Shown: positions 1 through 12,546 of the stretch, in pieces | Layout: the number at the start of each line of letters is the position of its first letter | Position numbering within the stretch: position 1 is the first letter of the stretch | Position numbers and translations under genes: made by a program | Source of the DNA: Pseudomonas abieticivorans | GTDB taxonomy: Bacteria > Pseudomonadota > Gammaproteobacteria > Pseudomonadales > Pseudomonadaceae | Reading direction: 5' to 3' | Length of the DNA stretch: 64,000 bases | Assembly: GCF_023509015.1 (NCBI RefSeq) | Contig: NZ_CP094975.1 | Span: 5,077,501-5,141,500 of the forward strand | The notes under the pieces: model-generated | Databases searched by the model: none | What the model was told of the DNA's origin: nothing | What the model saw: the letters and a program-made list of their open reading frames with translations, nothing else

Positions 1-870
1 CTGCGACCCGTTGTGTGGTTCGAAGGTGTGCCCAGCCCGGTCAAAAAGCCTGGCGACGTGGACATGGTGATCTTCAGGGAGAACTCCGAGGACATCTATG
101 CCGGCATCGAATGGAAAGCCGGCTCGCCCGAAGCGCAAAAGGTGATCAAGTTTTTGAAGGAGGAAATGGGCGTCACCAAGATCCGTTTCGACCAGGATTG
201 CGGCATCGGTATCAAGCCGGTGTCCAAGGAGGGTACCCAGCGCCTGGTGCGCAAGGCCTTGCAGTACGTGATCGACAACGATCGCGACTCGCTGACCATC
301 GTGCATAAAGGCAACATCATGAAGTTCACCGAGGGGGCCTTCAAGGACTGGGGCTACGAGATCGCCAAGGACGAGTTTGGCGCGACCTTGCTCGACGGCG
401 GGCCTTGGATGCAGCTCAAGAACCCGAAAACCGGCAAGAACGTAATCGTGAAGGATGCCATCGCTGATGCGATGCTGCAGCAGATCCTGTTGCGCCCGGC
501 TGAATACGACGTGATTGCCACCCTCAACCTGAACGGTGACTACCTGTCCGACGCGTTGGCGGCGGAAGTGGGCGGTATCGGCATCGCGCCGGGCGCCAAC
601 CTGTCCGACACCGTGGCGATGTTCGAAGCCACCCACGGCACCGCGCCCAAGTACGCGGGCAAGGACCAGGTCAACCCGGGGTCGGTGATCCTCTCGGCCG
701 AGATGATGCTGCGCCACCTGGGCTGGCTGGAAGCGGCCGACCTGATCATCAAGGGCACCAATGGCGCCATCAAGGCCAAGACCGTGACCTACGACTTCGA
801 GCGGCTGATGGACGGCGCCACCTTGGTGTCGAGCTCGGGCTTCGGCGATGCGCTGATTTCACACATGTAA
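1..870 (+). CDS. icd: NADP-dependent isocitrate dehydrogenase, 5'-truncated by window
   Basis: This is the C-terminal two thirds of a dimeric NADP isocitrate dehydrogenase of the E. coli Icd type, the TCA-cycle enzyme that converts isocitrate to 2-oxoglutarate and CO2. The reading frame is open from base 1, so about 130 N-terminal residues lie outside the window. The segment [13 protein letters not shown] contains the serine (codon at 85-87) that is the AceK phosphorylation site in the E. coli enzyme. The typical motif [19 protein letters not shown] and the C-terminal [13 protein letters not shown] follow. A strong hairpin terminator lies 15 bases after the stop. The family is certain; regulation by AceK is inferred from the conserved site. 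Confidence 0.97.
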   Translation: MRPVVWFEGVPSPVKKPGDVDMVIFRENSEDIYAGIEWKAGSPEAQKVIKFLKEEMGVTKIRFDQDCGIGIKPVSKEGTQRLVRKALQYVIDNDRDSLTIVHKGNIMKFTEGAFKDWGYEIAKDEFGATLLDGGPWMQLKNPKTGKNVIVKDAIADAMLQQILLRPAEYDVIATLNLNGDYLSDALAAEVGGIGIAPGANLSDTVAMFEATHGTAPKYAGKDQVNPGSVILSAEMMLRHLGWLEAADLIIKGTNGAIKAKTVTYDFERLMDGATLVSSSGFGDALISHM

Positions 871-884
871 ACATGCAGTAACCA

Positions 885-913
885 AAAAAACCGGCCTGCG
901 CGGCCGGTTTTTT
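885..913 (+). terminator. Rho-independent terminator after icd
   Basis: The stem CCGGCC/GGCCGG has a 5-base loop and is flanked by an A-run before and a T-run after. It ends icd transcription. Confidence 0.9.
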
Positions 914-930
914 ATTAACGTACCCCTCCA

Positions 931-1020
931 CTGTAGGAGCGGATTTATCCGCGAAAGCCATGCCGCGGTGTAGCTGCAAGGCTGCGTCGTGGCGTTCGCG
1001 GATAAATCCGCCCCTGCAAT
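931..1020. repeat. Paired REP-type repeat
   Basis: The core GGAGCGGATTTATCCGCGAA occurs once, and its reverse complement (TTCGCGGATAAATCCGCCCC) occurs about 40 bases later. This gives the inverted pair typical of Pseudomonas REP doublets. It sits between the convergent genes icd and cspD. Confidence 0.85.
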
Positions 1021-1031
1021 GTCTGGGCGTG

Positions 1032-1289
1032 TTATGCGGTGACGGCTTGCGGCTGGTGGGCAGGGGTGGCGGCAGGTTGCAGGTTCTCGGCGGCCTTGAT
1101 TTCGACGGCATGCAGCCCCTTGGGGCCCTGGATGATCTCGAAATTGACGGGCTGCCCGGCCTTGAGGGTCTTGTAGCCCTCCATCTTGATGGCCGAGTAG
1201 TGCGCGAAAAGGTCTTCGCTTTTGCCATCTTCAACGATGAAGCCATAGCCCTTGGCATTGTTGAACCACTTGACTTTACCGATTGCCAT
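1032..1289 (-). CDS. cspD: Cold-shock-domain protein CspD
   Basis: An 85-residue single cold-shock domain protein that binds single-stranded nucleic acid. The RNP1-like segment KGYGFIVED and the opening [14 protein letters not shown] are diagnostic. An AGAGGG Shine-Dalgarno lies 8 bases before the ATG at 1289; a second ATG at 1295 would be too close to it, so the shorter start is preferred. In Pseudomonas, cspD always sits divergently next to clpS, as here. CspD of E. coli inhibits replication in stationary phase; that role is assumed here from homology and synteny only. Confidence 0.9.
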   Translation of the reverse strand: MAIGKVKWFNNAKGYGFIVEDGKSEDLFAHYSAIKMEGYKTLKAGQPVNFEIIQGPKGLHAVEIKAAENLQPAATPAHQPQAVTA

Positions 1290-1517
1290 GCTCATATCCC
1301 TCTGCAAAGGACCCCATCTCTGGAGTATCATCCACTTCATCCGCTATCGGACCGATTTGAAAAATTTGGTTGACTGCGCGGACCTTTATTCCCCAATGTG
1401 GGTTCTATTGTTTGTAACACCGTTTTGCCGATAGTCAAGGTCATGCGGCGGTCGGTTAAGAAATCGGCCACAAGGTCAACCCACAACCCTATTCGCTCAA
1501 CGATGAACCTTCTTTCC

Positions 1518-1880
1518 ATGCATGCAATCAGCCAGATTCGACTAACATTCAATCAGGATCGCCCGCAGTCGCATGAGGACGATGCCGCGGGCCTGGCCGT
1601 ACAGGAGGCCAAGCCGGCCCTCCAGGCTCCACCCATGTATAAGGTGGTTTTGTTTAACGATGACTACACACCGATGGATTTCGTCGTCGAAGTGCTCGAG
1701 GTGTTTTTTAACCTGAACCGTGAGCTGGCGACCAAGGTCATGCTGGCCGTCCATACAGAAGGACGGGCAGTCTGCGGATTGTTTACCCGCGACATCGCCG
1801 AAACCAAGGCCATGCAGGTCAATCAGTACGCCAGGGAAAGCCAGCATCCGCTACTCTGTGAAATCGAGAAGGACGGTTAA
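1518..1880 (+). CDS. clpS: ATP-dependent Clp protease adaptor ClpS
   Basis: A 120-residue adaptor that delivers N-degron substrates to ClpA/ClpP. The core [20 protein letters not shown] and the [11 protein letters not shown] segment form the binding pocket for N-terminal Leu, Phe, Trp and Tyr. The start is placed at MHAISQ, the usual Pseudomonas N-terminus; an ATG 15 bases upstream also exists, and neither has a strong Shine-Dalgarno. clpA starts 30 bases downstream, so the two form an operon. The N-degron transferases Bpt and Aat are encoded within 4.2 kb. Confidence 0.95.
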   Translation: MHAISQIRLTFNQDRPQSHEDDAAGLAVQEAKPALQAPPMYKVVLFNDDYTPMDFVVEVLEVFFNLNRELATKVMLAVHTEGRAVCGLFTRDIAETKAMQVNQYARESQHPLLCEIEKDG

Positions 1881-1910
1881 TCGCCGACCACTTGGGTATG
1901 AGGTGAAGCT

Positions 1911-4181
1911 ATGTTAAACCGCGAGCTCGAAGTCACCCTCAATCTCGCCTTCAAGGAGGCGCGTTCCAAACGTCATGAATTCATGACTGTGGAGCACCTC
2001 CTGCTGGCTCTATTGGATAATGAGGCCGCCGCCACCGTTTTGCGTGCTTGTGGCGCAAACCTCGACAAACTCAAACACGATCTGCAGGAGTTCATCGACT
2101 CCACCACGCCGTTGATCCCCGTGCATGACGAGGACCGTGAAACCCAGCCAACCCTGGGCTTCCAGCGTGTACTGCAGCGTGCCGTGTTCCACGTGCAAAG
2201 CTCCGGCAAGCGCGAAGTCACCGGCGCCAACGTGCTGGTCGCCATCTTCAGCGAGCAGGAAAGCCAGGCAGTGTTTCTGCTCAAGCAGCAGAGCGTTGCC
2301 CGCATCGACGTGGTCAACTACATCGCCCACGGTATCTCCAAGGTGCCCGGGCACGGCGATCACAGCGAAGGCGAACAGGACATGCAGGACGAGGAGGGCG
2401 GCGAGTCTTCTTCTTCCAGCAACCCTTTGGACGCCTACGCCAGCAACCTCAACGAACTTGCACGCCAGGGCCGTATCGACCCGTTGGTAGGCCGCGAGAA
2501 CGAAGTGGAGCGCGTGGCGCAAATTTTGGCGCGCCGTCGCAAGAACAACCCGTTGTTGGTAGGTGAGGCCGGGGTGGGTAAAACCGCCATCGCCGAAGGC
2601 CTGGCCAAGCGCATCGTCGACAACCAGGTCCCGGACCTGTTGGCCAACAGCGTTGTCTACTCCCTGGATCTTGGGGCCTTGCTGGCCGGTACCAAGTACC
2701 GCGGCGATTTCGAGAAGCGCTTCAAGGCGTTGCTCGGCGAGCTGAAAAAACGCCCGCAGGCGATTCTGTTCATCGACGAGATCCACACCATCATTGGTGC
2801 AGGCGCGGCCTCGGGCGGGGTCATGGATGCTTCCAACCTGCTCAAGCCACTGCTGAGTTCCGGTGACATCCGCTGCATCGGCTCCACCACCTTCCAGGAA
2901 TTCCGCGGTATTTTCGAGAAGGACCGTGCTTTGGCGCGGCGTTTCCAGAAAGTCGACGTCAGCGAGCCTTCGGTGGAAGACACCATCGGTATCCTGCGCG
3001 GCCTGAAAGGGCGTTTCGAGCAGCACCACAACATCGAGTACAGCGATGAGGCCCTGCGTGCAGCGGCTGAACTGGCCTCGCGCTACATCAATGACCGGCA
3101 CATGCCGGACAAAGCCATCGATGTGATCGACGAAGCCGGTGCCTACCAGCGCCTGCAGCCGGTCGAAAACCGCGTCAAGCGCATCGAAGTGCCGCAAGTC
3201 GAAGACATCGTCGCCAAGATCGCGCGGATTCCGCCAAAGCACGTCACCAGTTCCGACAAGGAGCTGCTGCGTAACCTGGAGCGTGACCTGAAACTGACCG
3301 TGTTTGGTCAGGACGCCGCCATCGATTCCCTGGCCACCGCCATCAAGCTGTCCCGCGCCGGCCTCAAGTCGCCGGACAAGCCGGTTGGGTCGTTCCTGTT
3401 TGCCGGGCCTACGGGCGTGGGCAAAACCGAAGCGGCGCGGCAGCTGGCCAAGGCGCTGGGGGTCGAGCTGTTGCGCTTCGACATGTCCGAGTACATGGAG
3501 CGTCACACGGTGTCGCGCCTCATCGGTGCACCGCCGGGCTACGTGGGCTTCGACCAGGGCGGTTTGCTCACCGAGGCCATCACCAAACAGCCGCACTGCG
3601 TGTTGTTGCTCGATGAAATCGAAAAGGCGCACCCGGAAGTCTTCAACCTGCTGCTGCAGGTGATGGACCACGGCACCCTGACCGACAACAACGGGCGCAA
3701 GGCGGACTTCCGCAACGTGATCGTGATCATGACCACCAACGCCGGTGCAGAAACGGCGGCGCGTGCTTCAATCGGCTTCACCCATCAGGACCACTCGTCT
3801 GATGCGATGGAAGTGATCAAGAAGAGCTTCACGCCCGAGTTCCGCAACCGCCTGGACACCATTATCCAGTTCGGTCGCCTCAGTACCGAGGTGATCAAAA
3901 GCGTGGTGGACAAGTTCCTCACCGAGTTGCAGGCGCAGTTGGAAGACAAGCGCGTGTTGCTGGAAGTCACCGACGCGGCGCGCAGTTGGCTGGCGGCCGG
4001 TGGTTACGACGCAACCATGGGCGCCCGCCCGATGGCGCGGTTGATTCAGGACAAGATCAAGCGGCCGTTGGCCGAAGAGATCCTGTTCGGCGAGTTGGCC
4101 GACCATGGTGGGGTGGTGCACATCGACGTGGTCGACGGCGAGATGACGTTCGAGTTCGAAACCACGGCAGAGATGGCCTAG
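1911..4181 (+). CDS. clpA: ATP-dependent Clp protease ATP-binding subunit ClpA
   Basis: A 756-residue class I Clp/Hsp100 unfoldase that feeds substrates to ClpP. The N-domain (1-140) docks ClpS. The first AAA+ module has Walker A GEAGVGKT at about 218-225 and Walker B ILFIDE at 285-290. The second has Walker A GPTGVGKT near 499-506 and Walker [11 protein letters not shown] near 564. The length is normal. A GAGGTG Shine-Dalgarno precedes the ATG. It is cotranscribed with clpS and ends against a REP element and a bidirectional terminator. Confidence 0.98.
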   Translation: MLNRELEVTLNLAFKEARSKRHEFMTVEHLLLALLDNEAAATVLRACGANLDKLKHDLQEFIDSTTPLIPVHDEDRETQPTLGFQRVLQRAVFHVQSSGKREVTGANVLVAIFSEQESQAVFLLKQQSVARIDVVNYIAHGISKVPGHGDHSEGEQDMQDEEGGESSSSSNPLDAYASNLNELARQGRIDPLVGRENEVERVAQILARRRKNNPLLVGEAGVGKTAIAEGLAKRIVDNQVPDLLANSVVYSLDLGALLAGTKYRGDFEKRFKALLGELKKRPQAILFIDEIHTIIGAGAASGGVMDASNLLKPLLSSGDIRCIGSTTFQEFRGIFEKDRALARRFQKVDVSEPSVEDTIGILRGLKGRFEQHHNIEYSDEALRAAAELASRYINDRHMPDKAIDVIDEAGAYQRLQPVENRVKRIEVPQVEDIVAKIARIPPKHVTSSDKELLRNLERDLKLTVFGQDAAIDSLATAIKLSRAGLKSPDKPVGSFLFAGPTGVGKTEAARQLAKALGVELLRFDMSEYMERHTVSRLIGAPPGYVGFDQGGLLTEAITKQPHCVLLLDEIEKAHPEVFNLLLQVMDHGTLTDNNGRKADFRNVIVIMTTNAGAETAARASIGFTHQDHSSDAMEVIKKSFTPEFRNRLDTIIQFGRLSTEVIKSVVDKFLTELQAQLEDKRVLLEVTDAARSWLAAGGYDATMGARPMARLIQDKIKRPLAEEILFGELADHGGVVHIDVVDGEMTFEFETTAEMA

Positions 4182-4189
4182 GTTCATGG

Positions 4190-4233
4190 GCGGATCCGCT
4201 CCTGTGTAGGGGCGGATTTATCCACGAAGGGGC
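4190..4233. repeat. REP-type repeat
   Basis: GTAGGGGCGGATTTATCCAC and a degraded inverted partner (CGGATCCGCTCCT) lie between clpA and infA. Confidence 0.7.
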
Positions 4234-4257
4234 CCTGAAGCTTTTACATCGCCCACA

Positions 4258-4288
4258 CAAAAACGCCCGGCAACCGCCGGGCGTTTTC
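4258..4288. terminator. Bidirectional terminator between clpA and infA
   Basis: A perfect 8-bp stem CGCCCGGC/GCCGGGCG with loop AACC is flanked by A4 and T4. It serves the two convergent genes. Confidence 0.85.
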
Positions 4289-4299
4289 GTTTGTGTCGC

Positions 4300-4518
4300 T
4301 TAGCGAGCGCGGTAAGTAATGCGCCCTTTGCTCAAATCATAGGGCGTCAATTCAACGCGCACCTTGTCACCGGTCAGAATACGAATGTAATTCTTGCGCA
4401 TCTTGCCGGAGATATGCGCGGTTACGACGTGCCCATTTTCCAATTCCACGCGAAACATGGTGTTGGGTAGGGTGTCGACGACAGTGCCTTCCATTTCGAA
4501 GCTGTCTTCTTTCGACAT
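4300..4518 (-). CDS. infA: Translation initiation factor IF-1
   Basis: A 72-residue OB-fold initiation factor that binds the ribosomal A site. The sequence [20 protein letters not shown] and the [15 protein letters not shown] segment are typical of gammaproteobacterial IF-1. The start at 4518 is set by the family N-terminus and a GAGGG Shine-Dalgarno 9 bases upstream; longer frames read into the intergenic region. It sits between clpA and bpt as in other Pseudomonas genomes. Confidence 0.97.
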
Positions 4519-4617
4519 GCAGTAAAGCCCTCGGTGTCCAGTTAATGGCCCGGTGCAACTGCGCCAGGCAAAAGCGGCGTGCATTGTGCCTGAAAACGGG
4601 GCAAAACGCCAAGGGCT

Positions 4618-5325
4618 TCAGTTAAGGGTGACCCAGCGCTGGTTGATCAGCAGCTCGATGGGGCGGTATTGGGTTTTATAATTCATCTTTTTACAGTTCT
4701 TGATCCAGTAGCCCAGGTACACCGCGTCCAGTTCCAGGCGCAGCGCCTCGCTGATCTGCCAGAGGATGGCGAAGCGCCCCAGGCTGCGGCGTTCCTCGCT
4801 CGGTTCGTAAAAGGTGTATACCGCCGACAGGCCGTTGGGCAGCAGGTCGGTCACGGCCACGGCGAGCAATTTGCCCTCCAGGCGAAACTCGAAGAAGCGC
4901 GAGAACGGCAGGTCGCGCACCAGGAAGGTGGAGAACTGGTCGCGGCTGGGCGGGAACATGTCGCCGTCGGCGTGGCGCTGCTCGATGTAGCGCTGGTACA
5001 GGTCGAAGTATTCTTCGCTGAATTTGGGCTTGGCGCTGGAGACGGTCAGGTCGGCGTTACGCTTGATGATGCGTTTTTGCTGGCGGCTGGGAGTAAAGCT
5101 GGCCACGGGGATGCGCGCCGGCACGCACGCATTGCAGCGTTGGCAGTGGGGGCGGTACAGGTGATCGCCGCTGCGCCGAAACCCCATTTCCGAAAGGTCG
5201 GCGTAGACGTTAACGTCCATCGGCTGGCTCGGGTCGAGAAACAGGGTAGTGGCCTGTTCTTCTGGCAGGTAGCTGCACGAATGGGGTTGAGTGGCATAAA
5301 ACTTCAATCGCGCCAGCTCAGTCAT
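4618..5325 (-). CDS. bpt: Aspartate/glutamate leucyltransferase (Bpt)
   Basis: A 235-residue aminoacyl-tRNA-protein transferase, formerly annotated as arginyltransferase (Ate). The bacterial family member transfers Leu to proteins with N-terminal Asp or Glu and so creates ClpS-recognised degrons. The N-terminal cysteine-containing segments (HSCSYLPEE, and [14 protein letters not shown] near residues 65-78) and the C-terminal [15 protein letters not shown] are hallmarks. The ATG at 5325 has GAGGG upstream. It lies 57 bases after aat on the same strand, so the two are probably cotranscribed. Confidence 0.93.
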   Translation of the reverse strand: MTELARLKFYATQPHSCSYLPEEQATTLFLDPSQPMDVNVYADLSEMGFRRSGDHLYRPHCQRCNACVPARIPVASFTPSRQQKRIIKRNADLTVSSAKPKFSEEYFDLYQRYIEQRHADGDMFPPSRDQFSTFLVRDLPFSRFFEFRLEGKLLAVAVTDLLPNGLSAVYTFYEPSEERRSLGRFAILWQISEALRLELDAVYLGYWIKNCKKMNYKTQYRPIELLINQRWVTLN

Positions 5326-5382
5326 GATCAACCCTCGCAATGAAACCTTTGGTTAAGTGTAAGCCAGCCCCACCGAACTCGC

Positions 5383-6063
5383 CTAGCAAACCCAACTGGC
5401 TGTATTGGGTGCGTCCAGGTAGTGGCGCAAATGCTCGGCGAACTGCTGACGGCTGATGGCGCGGGCGCCCAGGCTGTGCAGGTGCTCGGTGGGCATCTGG
5501 CAGTCGATCATCACGAAACCGGCACCGCGCAGGTGTTCGACCAATGTTGCGAAGCCGACCTTGGAGGCGTTGTCGGCGCGGCTGAACATCGACTCGCCGA
5601 AAAACAGCCGGCCCATGGCCAGGCCGTACAGGCCGCCCACCAAATCGTCGCCCTCCCAGACTTCGACCGAATGCGCCAGGCCCTGTTCATGCAACTGGAT
5701 GTACGCCGCCTGCATGCTGTCGGTGATCCAGGTGCCGTCGGCATAGGCCCTGGGGCCTGCACAGGCGAGGATGACGGCGGCAAAGTCCTGGTCAAAGGTG
5801 ACTCGGTAGCGTTGTTGGCGCAGCAGCTTGCGCAGGCTGCGCGACACGTGCAGCTCTTCAGGGAACAGCACGGTGCGCGGGTCGGGCGACCACCACAGGA
5901 TCGGCTGGCCGTCCTGATACCACGGGAAGCAGCCATGGCGGTACGCCTGCACCAGCCGCTCGGCGCTCAGGTCACCGCCAGCGGCGAGCAGGCCGTTGGG
6001 GTCGTGCAGGGCCTTTTCCAGTGGGGGGAAGGTCAGGTCGTTTTTCTTCAGCCAGGTGAGCAT
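5383..6063 (-). CDS. aat: Leucyl/phenylalanyl-tRNA-protein transferase
   Basis: A 226-residue N-degron transferase that adds Leu or Phe to proteins with N-terminal Lys or Arg. The segments [26 protein letters not shown] and LWWSPDPR are diagnostic, as are the GLYGLAMG and FFGESMFS motifs in the GNAT-like core. With bpt, clpS and clpA it completes the Leu/N-degron pathway inside 5 kb. In related genomes the next gene upstream is trxB; here there is instead a 372-base gap with REP repeats. Confidence 0.95.
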   Translation of the reverse strand: MLTWLKKNDLTFPPLEKALHDPNGLLAAGGDLSAERLVQAYRHGCFPWYQDGQPILWWSPDPRTVLFPEELHVSRSLRKLLRQQRYRVTFDQDFAAVILACAGPRAYADGTWITDSMQAAYIQLHEQGLAHSVEVWEGDDLVGGLYGLAMGRLFFGESMFSRADNASKVGFATLVEHLRGAGFVMIDCQMPTEHLHSLGARAISRQQFAEHLRHYLDAPNTASWVC

Positions 6064-6435
6064 GGGTACCTATCGGTAGCGGCGGGGGAGGGGATGCTTG
6101 CTTCGCGGATAAATCCGCGCCTACAGATACCGTAGCCCTGTAGGGGCGGATTTATCCGTGAAGAGGCCAGTATTAACAACGCACCCCGACCGTGCAACTC
6201 TGCCCCCCAAACGCGGTCGTAGACAATCGGCTCGCCGAAACCCTCGACTTTGCACATAACCCTTTGTCACGCAACACAATGCGTGCTCAAATTGAAAGAC
6301 CTGTCGGGCCGCATTGGGCTATGGTGTAAACTGCCGCCGATGCGTTAATTTTTTTAGCCGATCCGCAGGGTTCGGTCACTTTTTTGCAGTCATTCATTTG
6401 TTGGCCGCGCTAACCAGCGCAGGAAAAGACGCGTT
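6064..6435. other. Intergenic region between aat and ftsK (trxB absent)
   Basis: This gap separates divergent aat and ftsK. It holds a REP pair and an AT-richer stretch just before ftsK that must include its promoter. I see no coding remnant of thioredoxin reductase, the gene found here in P. aeruginosa and P. putida. Confidence 0.6.
6101..6168. repeat. Paired REP-type repeat
   Basis: TTCGCGGATAAATCCGCGCC and, 30 bases later, GTAGGGGCGGATTTATCCGT form an inverted pair of the same family as the repeats at 931 and 13950. Confidence 0.85.
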
Positions 6436-8850
6436 TTGAAGAAATCCACCGCTACCCCGACTCCGCTGCCGGTGCCCCTGTGGCGCCAGCAACTGCACTA
6501 TCGCCTCAAGGAAGGCGCCCTGATCGCCATGGGCGCCCTGTGCCTGTACCTGTGGATGGCGCTGCTCACCTACGATCAGACCGACCCTGGCTGGAGCCAC
6601 ACCAGCAACGCCCTGCAGGTGCAGAACGCCGCAGGCCGCGCCGGGGCCTTCGCCTCCGACATCCTGTTCATGGTGCTGGGCTACTTCGCCTACATCTTCC
6701 CGTTGCTGCTGGCCGTGAAAACCTGGCAGATCTTCCGCCAGCGCCACGAGCCGTGGCAGTGGAGCGGCTGGCTGTTCAGCTGGCGCCTGATCGGCCTGGT
6801 GTTCCTGGTGCTGTCCGGCGCGGCCCTGGCCCATATCCATTTCCACTCGGCCCCGGCCCTGCCGGCGTCTGCCGGTGGTGCCCTGGGCGAAAGCCTGGGC
6901 GACCTGGCCCTGCGCGCGTTCAATATCCAGGGCAGCACCCTGATGTTCATCGCGCTGTTTCTGTTCGGCCTCACGGTGTTCACCGACCTGTCGTGGTTCA
7001 AGGTGATGGACCTGACCGGCAAGATCACCCTCGACCTGCTGGAGCTGTTCCAGGGCGCCGCCAACCGCTGGTGGACGGCGCGCAACGAACGCAAGCAACT
7101 GGTGGCCCAACTGCGCGAGGTGGATGACCGCGTGCACGACGTGGTGGCCCCGGTGGCCGACAAGCGCGAGCAGGCCAAGGCCAAGGAGCGCATCGTCGAG
7201 CGCGAGCAGTCGCTGACCAAGCACATGAGCGAGCGCGAGAAGCACGTGGCCCCGGTGATCATGCCGGCACCGGCCATGGCCAAGCCGCCTGAGCCGAGCA
7301 AGCGCGTGCAAAAGGAAAAACAAGCGCCGCTGTTCGTCGACAGTGCCGTGGAAGGCACCTTGCCGCCGATTTCGATCCTCGATCCTGCGGAAAAGAAAAA
7401 GGTCAATTACTCGCCCGAGTCCCTGGCGGCCGTCGGCCACCTGCTGGAAATCAAGCTCAAGGAGTTCGGCGTCGAAGTCTCGGTGGACTCCATCCACCCA
7501 GGCCCGGTCATTACCCGTTACGAAATCCAGCCGGCGGCAGGCGTCAAGGTCAGCCGCATTTCCAACCTGGCCAAGGATTTGGCGCGTTCGCTGGCCGTGA
7601 CCAGCGTGCGCGTGGTGGAAGTGATCCCGGGCAAGACCACCGTGGGTATCGAGATCCCCAACGAAGACCGGCAAATCGTGCGCTTCTCCGAAGTGCTGTC
7701 GTCGCCGCAATACGACGAGGCCAAGTCGCCCGTCACCATGGCCCTGGGCCACGATATTGGCGGCAAGCCGATCATCGTCGACCTGGCCAAGATGCCGCAC
7801 TTGCTGGTGGCCGGTACCACCGGTTCCGGTAAGTCGGTGGGCGTGAACGCGATGATCCTGTCGATCCTGTTCAAGTCTGGCCCCGAAGACGCCAAGCTGA
7901 TCATGATCGACCCGAAAATGCTCGAGCTGTCGATCTACGAAGGCATCCCGCACCTGCTGTGCCCGGTGGTCACCGACATGAAGGATGCGGCCAACGCCCT
8001 GCGTTGGAGCGTGGCCGAGATGGAGCGCCGCTACAAGCTGATGGCGGCCATGGGCGTGCGTAACCTGGCCGGCTTCAACCGCAAGGTAAAAGACGCCGAG
8101 GAAGAGGGCCACCCGCTGAGCGACCCGCTGTTTCGCCGCGACACCATGCACGACGAAGCGCCTCTGCTCAAAACCCTGCCGACCATCGTGGTTGTGGTGG
8201 ACGAGTTCGCCGACATGATGATGATCGTCGGCAAAAAGGTCGAAGAACTGATCGCCCGTATCGCGCAAAAGGCCCGTGCCGCTGGTATCCACCTGATTTT
8301 GGCAACCCAGCGCCCGTCGGTGGACGTGATCACCGGCCTGATCAAGGCCAACATTCCGACCCGCATGGCGTTCCAGGTATCGAGCAAGATCGACTCGCGC
8401 ACCATCATCGACCAAGGCGGCGCCGAACAACTGCTCGGCCACGGCGACATGCTCTACATGCCACCAGGTACCAGCCTGCCGATCCGCGTGCACGGCGCGT
8501 TCGTCTCCGATGACGAGGTGCATCGCGTGGTCGAGGCCTGGAAACTGCGCGGCGCCCCGGACTACAACGAAGACATCCTGGCCGGCGTCGAAGAGGCCGG
8601 CAGTGGTTTCGAAGGCGGCGGTGGTGGCGGTGACGGCGACGACAGCGAATCTGACGCCCTGTACGACGAGGCCGTCAACTTCGTGCTGGAAAGCCGCCGG
8701 GCGTCCATCTCGGCCGTGCAGCGCAAGCTGAAGATCGGCTACAACCGCGCCGCGCGGATGATCGAGGCGATGGAAATGGCCGGCGTGGTCACCCCGATGA
8801 ACACCAATGGCTCGCGCGAAGTCATCGCGCCCGGGCCGATGCGCGACTGA
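6436..8850 (+). CDS. ftsK: DNA translocase FtsK
   Basis: An 804-residue divisome-anchored DNA translocase that segregates chromosome termini and activates XerCD at dif. The N-terminal 200 residues carry about four membrane segments. A short charged linker (about 200-330) follows. The motor has Walker A GTTGSGKS near 460 and Walker B VVVVDEF near 587. The C-terminal gamma winged helix, which reads KOPS, follows a glycine/aspartate-rich spacer ([13 protein letters not shown]). The start is TTG at 6436, supported by AGGAAAAG upstream and a family-like N-terminus. Confidence 0.97.
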   Translation: MKKSTATPTPLPVPLWRQQLHYRLKEGALIAMGALCLYLWMALLTYDQTDPGWSHTSNALQVQNAAGRAGAFASDILFMVLGYFAYIFPLLLAVKTWQIFRQRHEPWQWSGWLFSWRLIGLVFLVLSGAALAHIHFHSAPALPASAGGALGESLGDLALRAFNIQGSTLMFIALFLFGLTVFTDLSWFKVMDLTGKITLDLLELFQGAANRWWTARNERKQLVAQLREVDDRVHDVVAPVADKREQAKAKERIVEREQSLTKHMSEREKHVAPVIMPAPAMAKPPEPSKRVQKEKQAPLFVDSAVEGTLPPISILDPAEKKKVNYSPESLAAVGHLLEIKLKEFGVEVSVDSIHPGPVITRYEIQPAAGVKVSRISNLAKDLARSLAVTSVRVVEVIPGKTTVGIEIPNEDRQIVRFSEVLSSPQYDEAKSPVTMALGHDIGGKPIIVDLAKMPHLLVAGTTGSGKSVGVNAMILSILFKSGPEDAKLIMIDPKMLELSIYEGIPHLLCPVVTDMKDAANALRWSVAEMERRYKLMAAMGVRNLAGFNRKVKDAEEEGHPLSDPLFRRDTMHDEAPLLKTLPTIVVVVDEFADMMMIVGKKVEELIARIAQKARAAGIHLILATQRPSVDVITGLIKANIPTRMAFQVSSKIDSRTIIDQGGAEQLLGHGDMLYMPPGTSLPIRVHGAFVSDDEVHRVVEAWKLRGAPDYNEDILAGVEEAGSGFEGGGGGGDGDDSESDALYDEAVNFVLESRRASISAVQRKLKIGYNRAARMIEAMEMAGVVTPMNTNGSREVIAPGPMRD

Positions 8851-8910
8851 TTGAACACCCTGGCCGCTGGTGTGCAGCGGCCGGTCCCTTTTCTTTGTAC
8901 GAGGATTCCC

Positions 8911-9534
8911 ATGCGCCTGATTCGCATGCTGTTGGTTTCTGCTCTGGCTTTCTCCTGCGTCGCGGCCCACGCCGATGACAAGGACGTGGCACGCCTGACT
9001 CAGTTGCTGGAAAAGTCCCAGACCCTGAGCGCACGTTTCTCCCAGTTGACCCTTGACGGTGGCGGCACCCAGCTGCAGGAAACCGCCGGTGAAATGACCC
9101 TGCAACGCCCGGGCCTGTTCTACTGGCACACCGACGCGCCGCAAGAGCAATTGATGGTGTCCGACGGCCAGAAGGTGTCGCTGTATGACCCGGACCTGCA
9201 ACAAGTGACCATCAAGAAGCTCGACCAGCGCCTGACCCAGACCCCAGCGCTGCTGCTGTCGGGTGACGTGTCCAAGATCAACCAGAGCTTCGACATCACG
9301 GCCAAGGAAGCGGGTGACGTGATCGATTTCATGCTCAAGCCCAAAACCAAGGACACCTTGTTCGACTCCCTGCGCCTGTCGTTTCGCAAGGGCTTGATCA
9401 ATGACATGCAACTGATCGACAGCGTCGGCCAGCGCACCAACATCCTGTTCACCGGCGTTAAAGCCAACGAGCCGGTCGACAAGAGCAAGTTCACCTTCGT
9501 GGCCCCCAAAGGCGCCGACGTGATCCAGGAATAA
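8911..9534 (+). CDS. lolA: Outer-membrane lipoprotein carrier LolA
   Basis: A 207-residue periplasmic chaperone that carries lipoproteins from LolCDE to LolB. It begins with a Sec signal peptide ([21 protein letters not shown], cleavage after AHA expected). The segments [16 protein letters not shown] and [10 protein letters not shown] belong to the LolA beta-sheet fold. The ATG at 8911 has GAGGA 6 bases upstream; a longer frame to 8851 lacks the signal peptide at its N-terminus. It lies 60 bases after ftsK and 18 before rarA. Confidence 0.95.
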   Translation: MRLIRMLLVSALAFSCVAAHADDKDVARLTQLLEKSQTLSARFSQLTLDGGGTQLQETAGEMTLQRPGLFYWHTDAPQEQLMVSDGQKVSLYDPDLQQVTIKKLDQRLTQTPALLLSGDVSKINQSFDITAKEAGDVIDFMLKPKTKDTLFDSLRLSFRKGLINDMQLIDSVGQRTNILFTGVKANEPVDKSKFTFVAPKGADVIQE

Positions 9535-9552
9535 GAGGCCCTTACGCCCGCC

Positions 9553-10874
9553 ATGGACCTGTTTCGCAGTGACCCCATCGCCCAGCCCCTGGCCGCGCGC
9601 CTGCGTGCGCGCAACCTGGACGAGTACGTGGGCCAGGAGCACCTGCTGGCTCGCGGCAAGCCCCTGCGCGAAGCGCTGGAGCAGGGCGCCCTGCATTCGA
9701 TGATCTTCTGGGGCCCGCCCGGGGTGGGCAAGACCACCCTGGCGCGGTTGCTGGCCGAAGTGTCCGACGCACATTTCGAAACCGTGTCGGCGGTGCTGGC
9801 CGGCGTCAAAGAGATCCGCCAGGCCGTTGAAGTGGCCAAGCAGCAGGCCGGCCAATACGGCCGGCGCACCATCCTGTTCGTCGACGAAGTGCACCGCTTC
9901 AACAAGTCCCAGCAGGATGCGTTTTTGCCGTATGTGGAAGACGGCACGCTGATTTTTATCGGCGCGACCACCGAAAACCCTTCGTTCGAACTGAACAACG
10001 CGTTGCTGTCCCGTGCCCGGGTTTACGTGCTCAAGAGCTTGGACGAGGCGGCCCTGCGCCGCCTGGTCGATCGTGCCCTCACCGAAGAGCGTGGCCTGGG
10101 CCAGCGCAACCTGCGCCTGGGCGACGAAGGCTTCGCGATGCTGCTGGCGGCCGCCGACGGCGATGGCCGGCGCATGCTGAACCTGCTGGAGAACGCCTCG
10201 GATCTGGCCGAAGACGGCGAAGAGATCGGCACCGAGCTGCTGCAAAGCTTGCTGGGTGACACCCGCCGGCGTTTCGACAAGGGCGGCGAGGCGTTCTACG
10301 ACCAGATATCGGCGCTGCACAAGTCGGTGCGCGGCTCCAACCCCGATGCCGCGCTGTACTGGTACGCGCGCATGATCGACGGCGGCTGCGACCCGTTGTA
10401 CCTGGCCCGGCGCGTGGTGCGCATGGCCAGCGAAGACATCGGTAACGCCGACCCGCGCGCCCTGGCCCTGTGCCTGTCGGCGTGGGACGTGCAAGAGCGC
10501 CTGGGCAGCCCCGAGGGCGAGTTGGCGGTGGCCCAGGCCATCGTCTACCTGGCCTGTGCGCCTAAAAGCAATGCGGTGTACATGGGCTTCAAGCAGGCCA
10601 TGCGCGAAGCCACCGAACACGGCTCGCTGGAAGTGCCGCTGCATTTGCGCAACGCACCGACCAAATTGATGAAGCAACTGGGCTATGGCGAAGAGTACCG
10701 CTATGCCCACGACGAGCCCGATGCCTACGCCGCCGGTGAAGATTACTTTCCCGAGCAACTTGCGCCGCGCCACTACTACCAGCCCGTACCACGGGGCCTG
10801 GAGTTGAAAATCGGCGAGAAGCTCAAGCACCTGGCGGCCCTGGACGAAAACAGCCCCCGCAGGCGCAGGAAAGA

Positions 10875-10878
<4 letters not shown>
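9553..10878 (+). CDS. rarA: Replication-associated recombination protein A
   Basis: A 441-residue AAA+ protein of the RarA/MgsA (WRNIP1) family that acts at stalled replication forks. Walker [15 protein letters not shown] is near 55 and Walker [13 protein letters not shown] near 110. The C-terminal half carries the MgsA tetramerisation domain with the signature [20 protein letters not shown]. Its last four bases overlap the crcB start (ATGA), so crcB translation is coupled to it. Confidence 0.96.

Positions 10879-12546
<1,668 letters not shown>

Noticed and set aside
2010..3671. A 553-codon minus-strand frame opposite clpA
   Set aside because: Antisense shadow of a clear ClpA sequence.
6394..10830. 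A 1478-codon minus-strand frame opposite ftsK, lolA and rarA
   Set aside because: It is an artefact of high-GC codon usage antisense to three well-known genes; it is rich in His, Gln and Gly with no domain.
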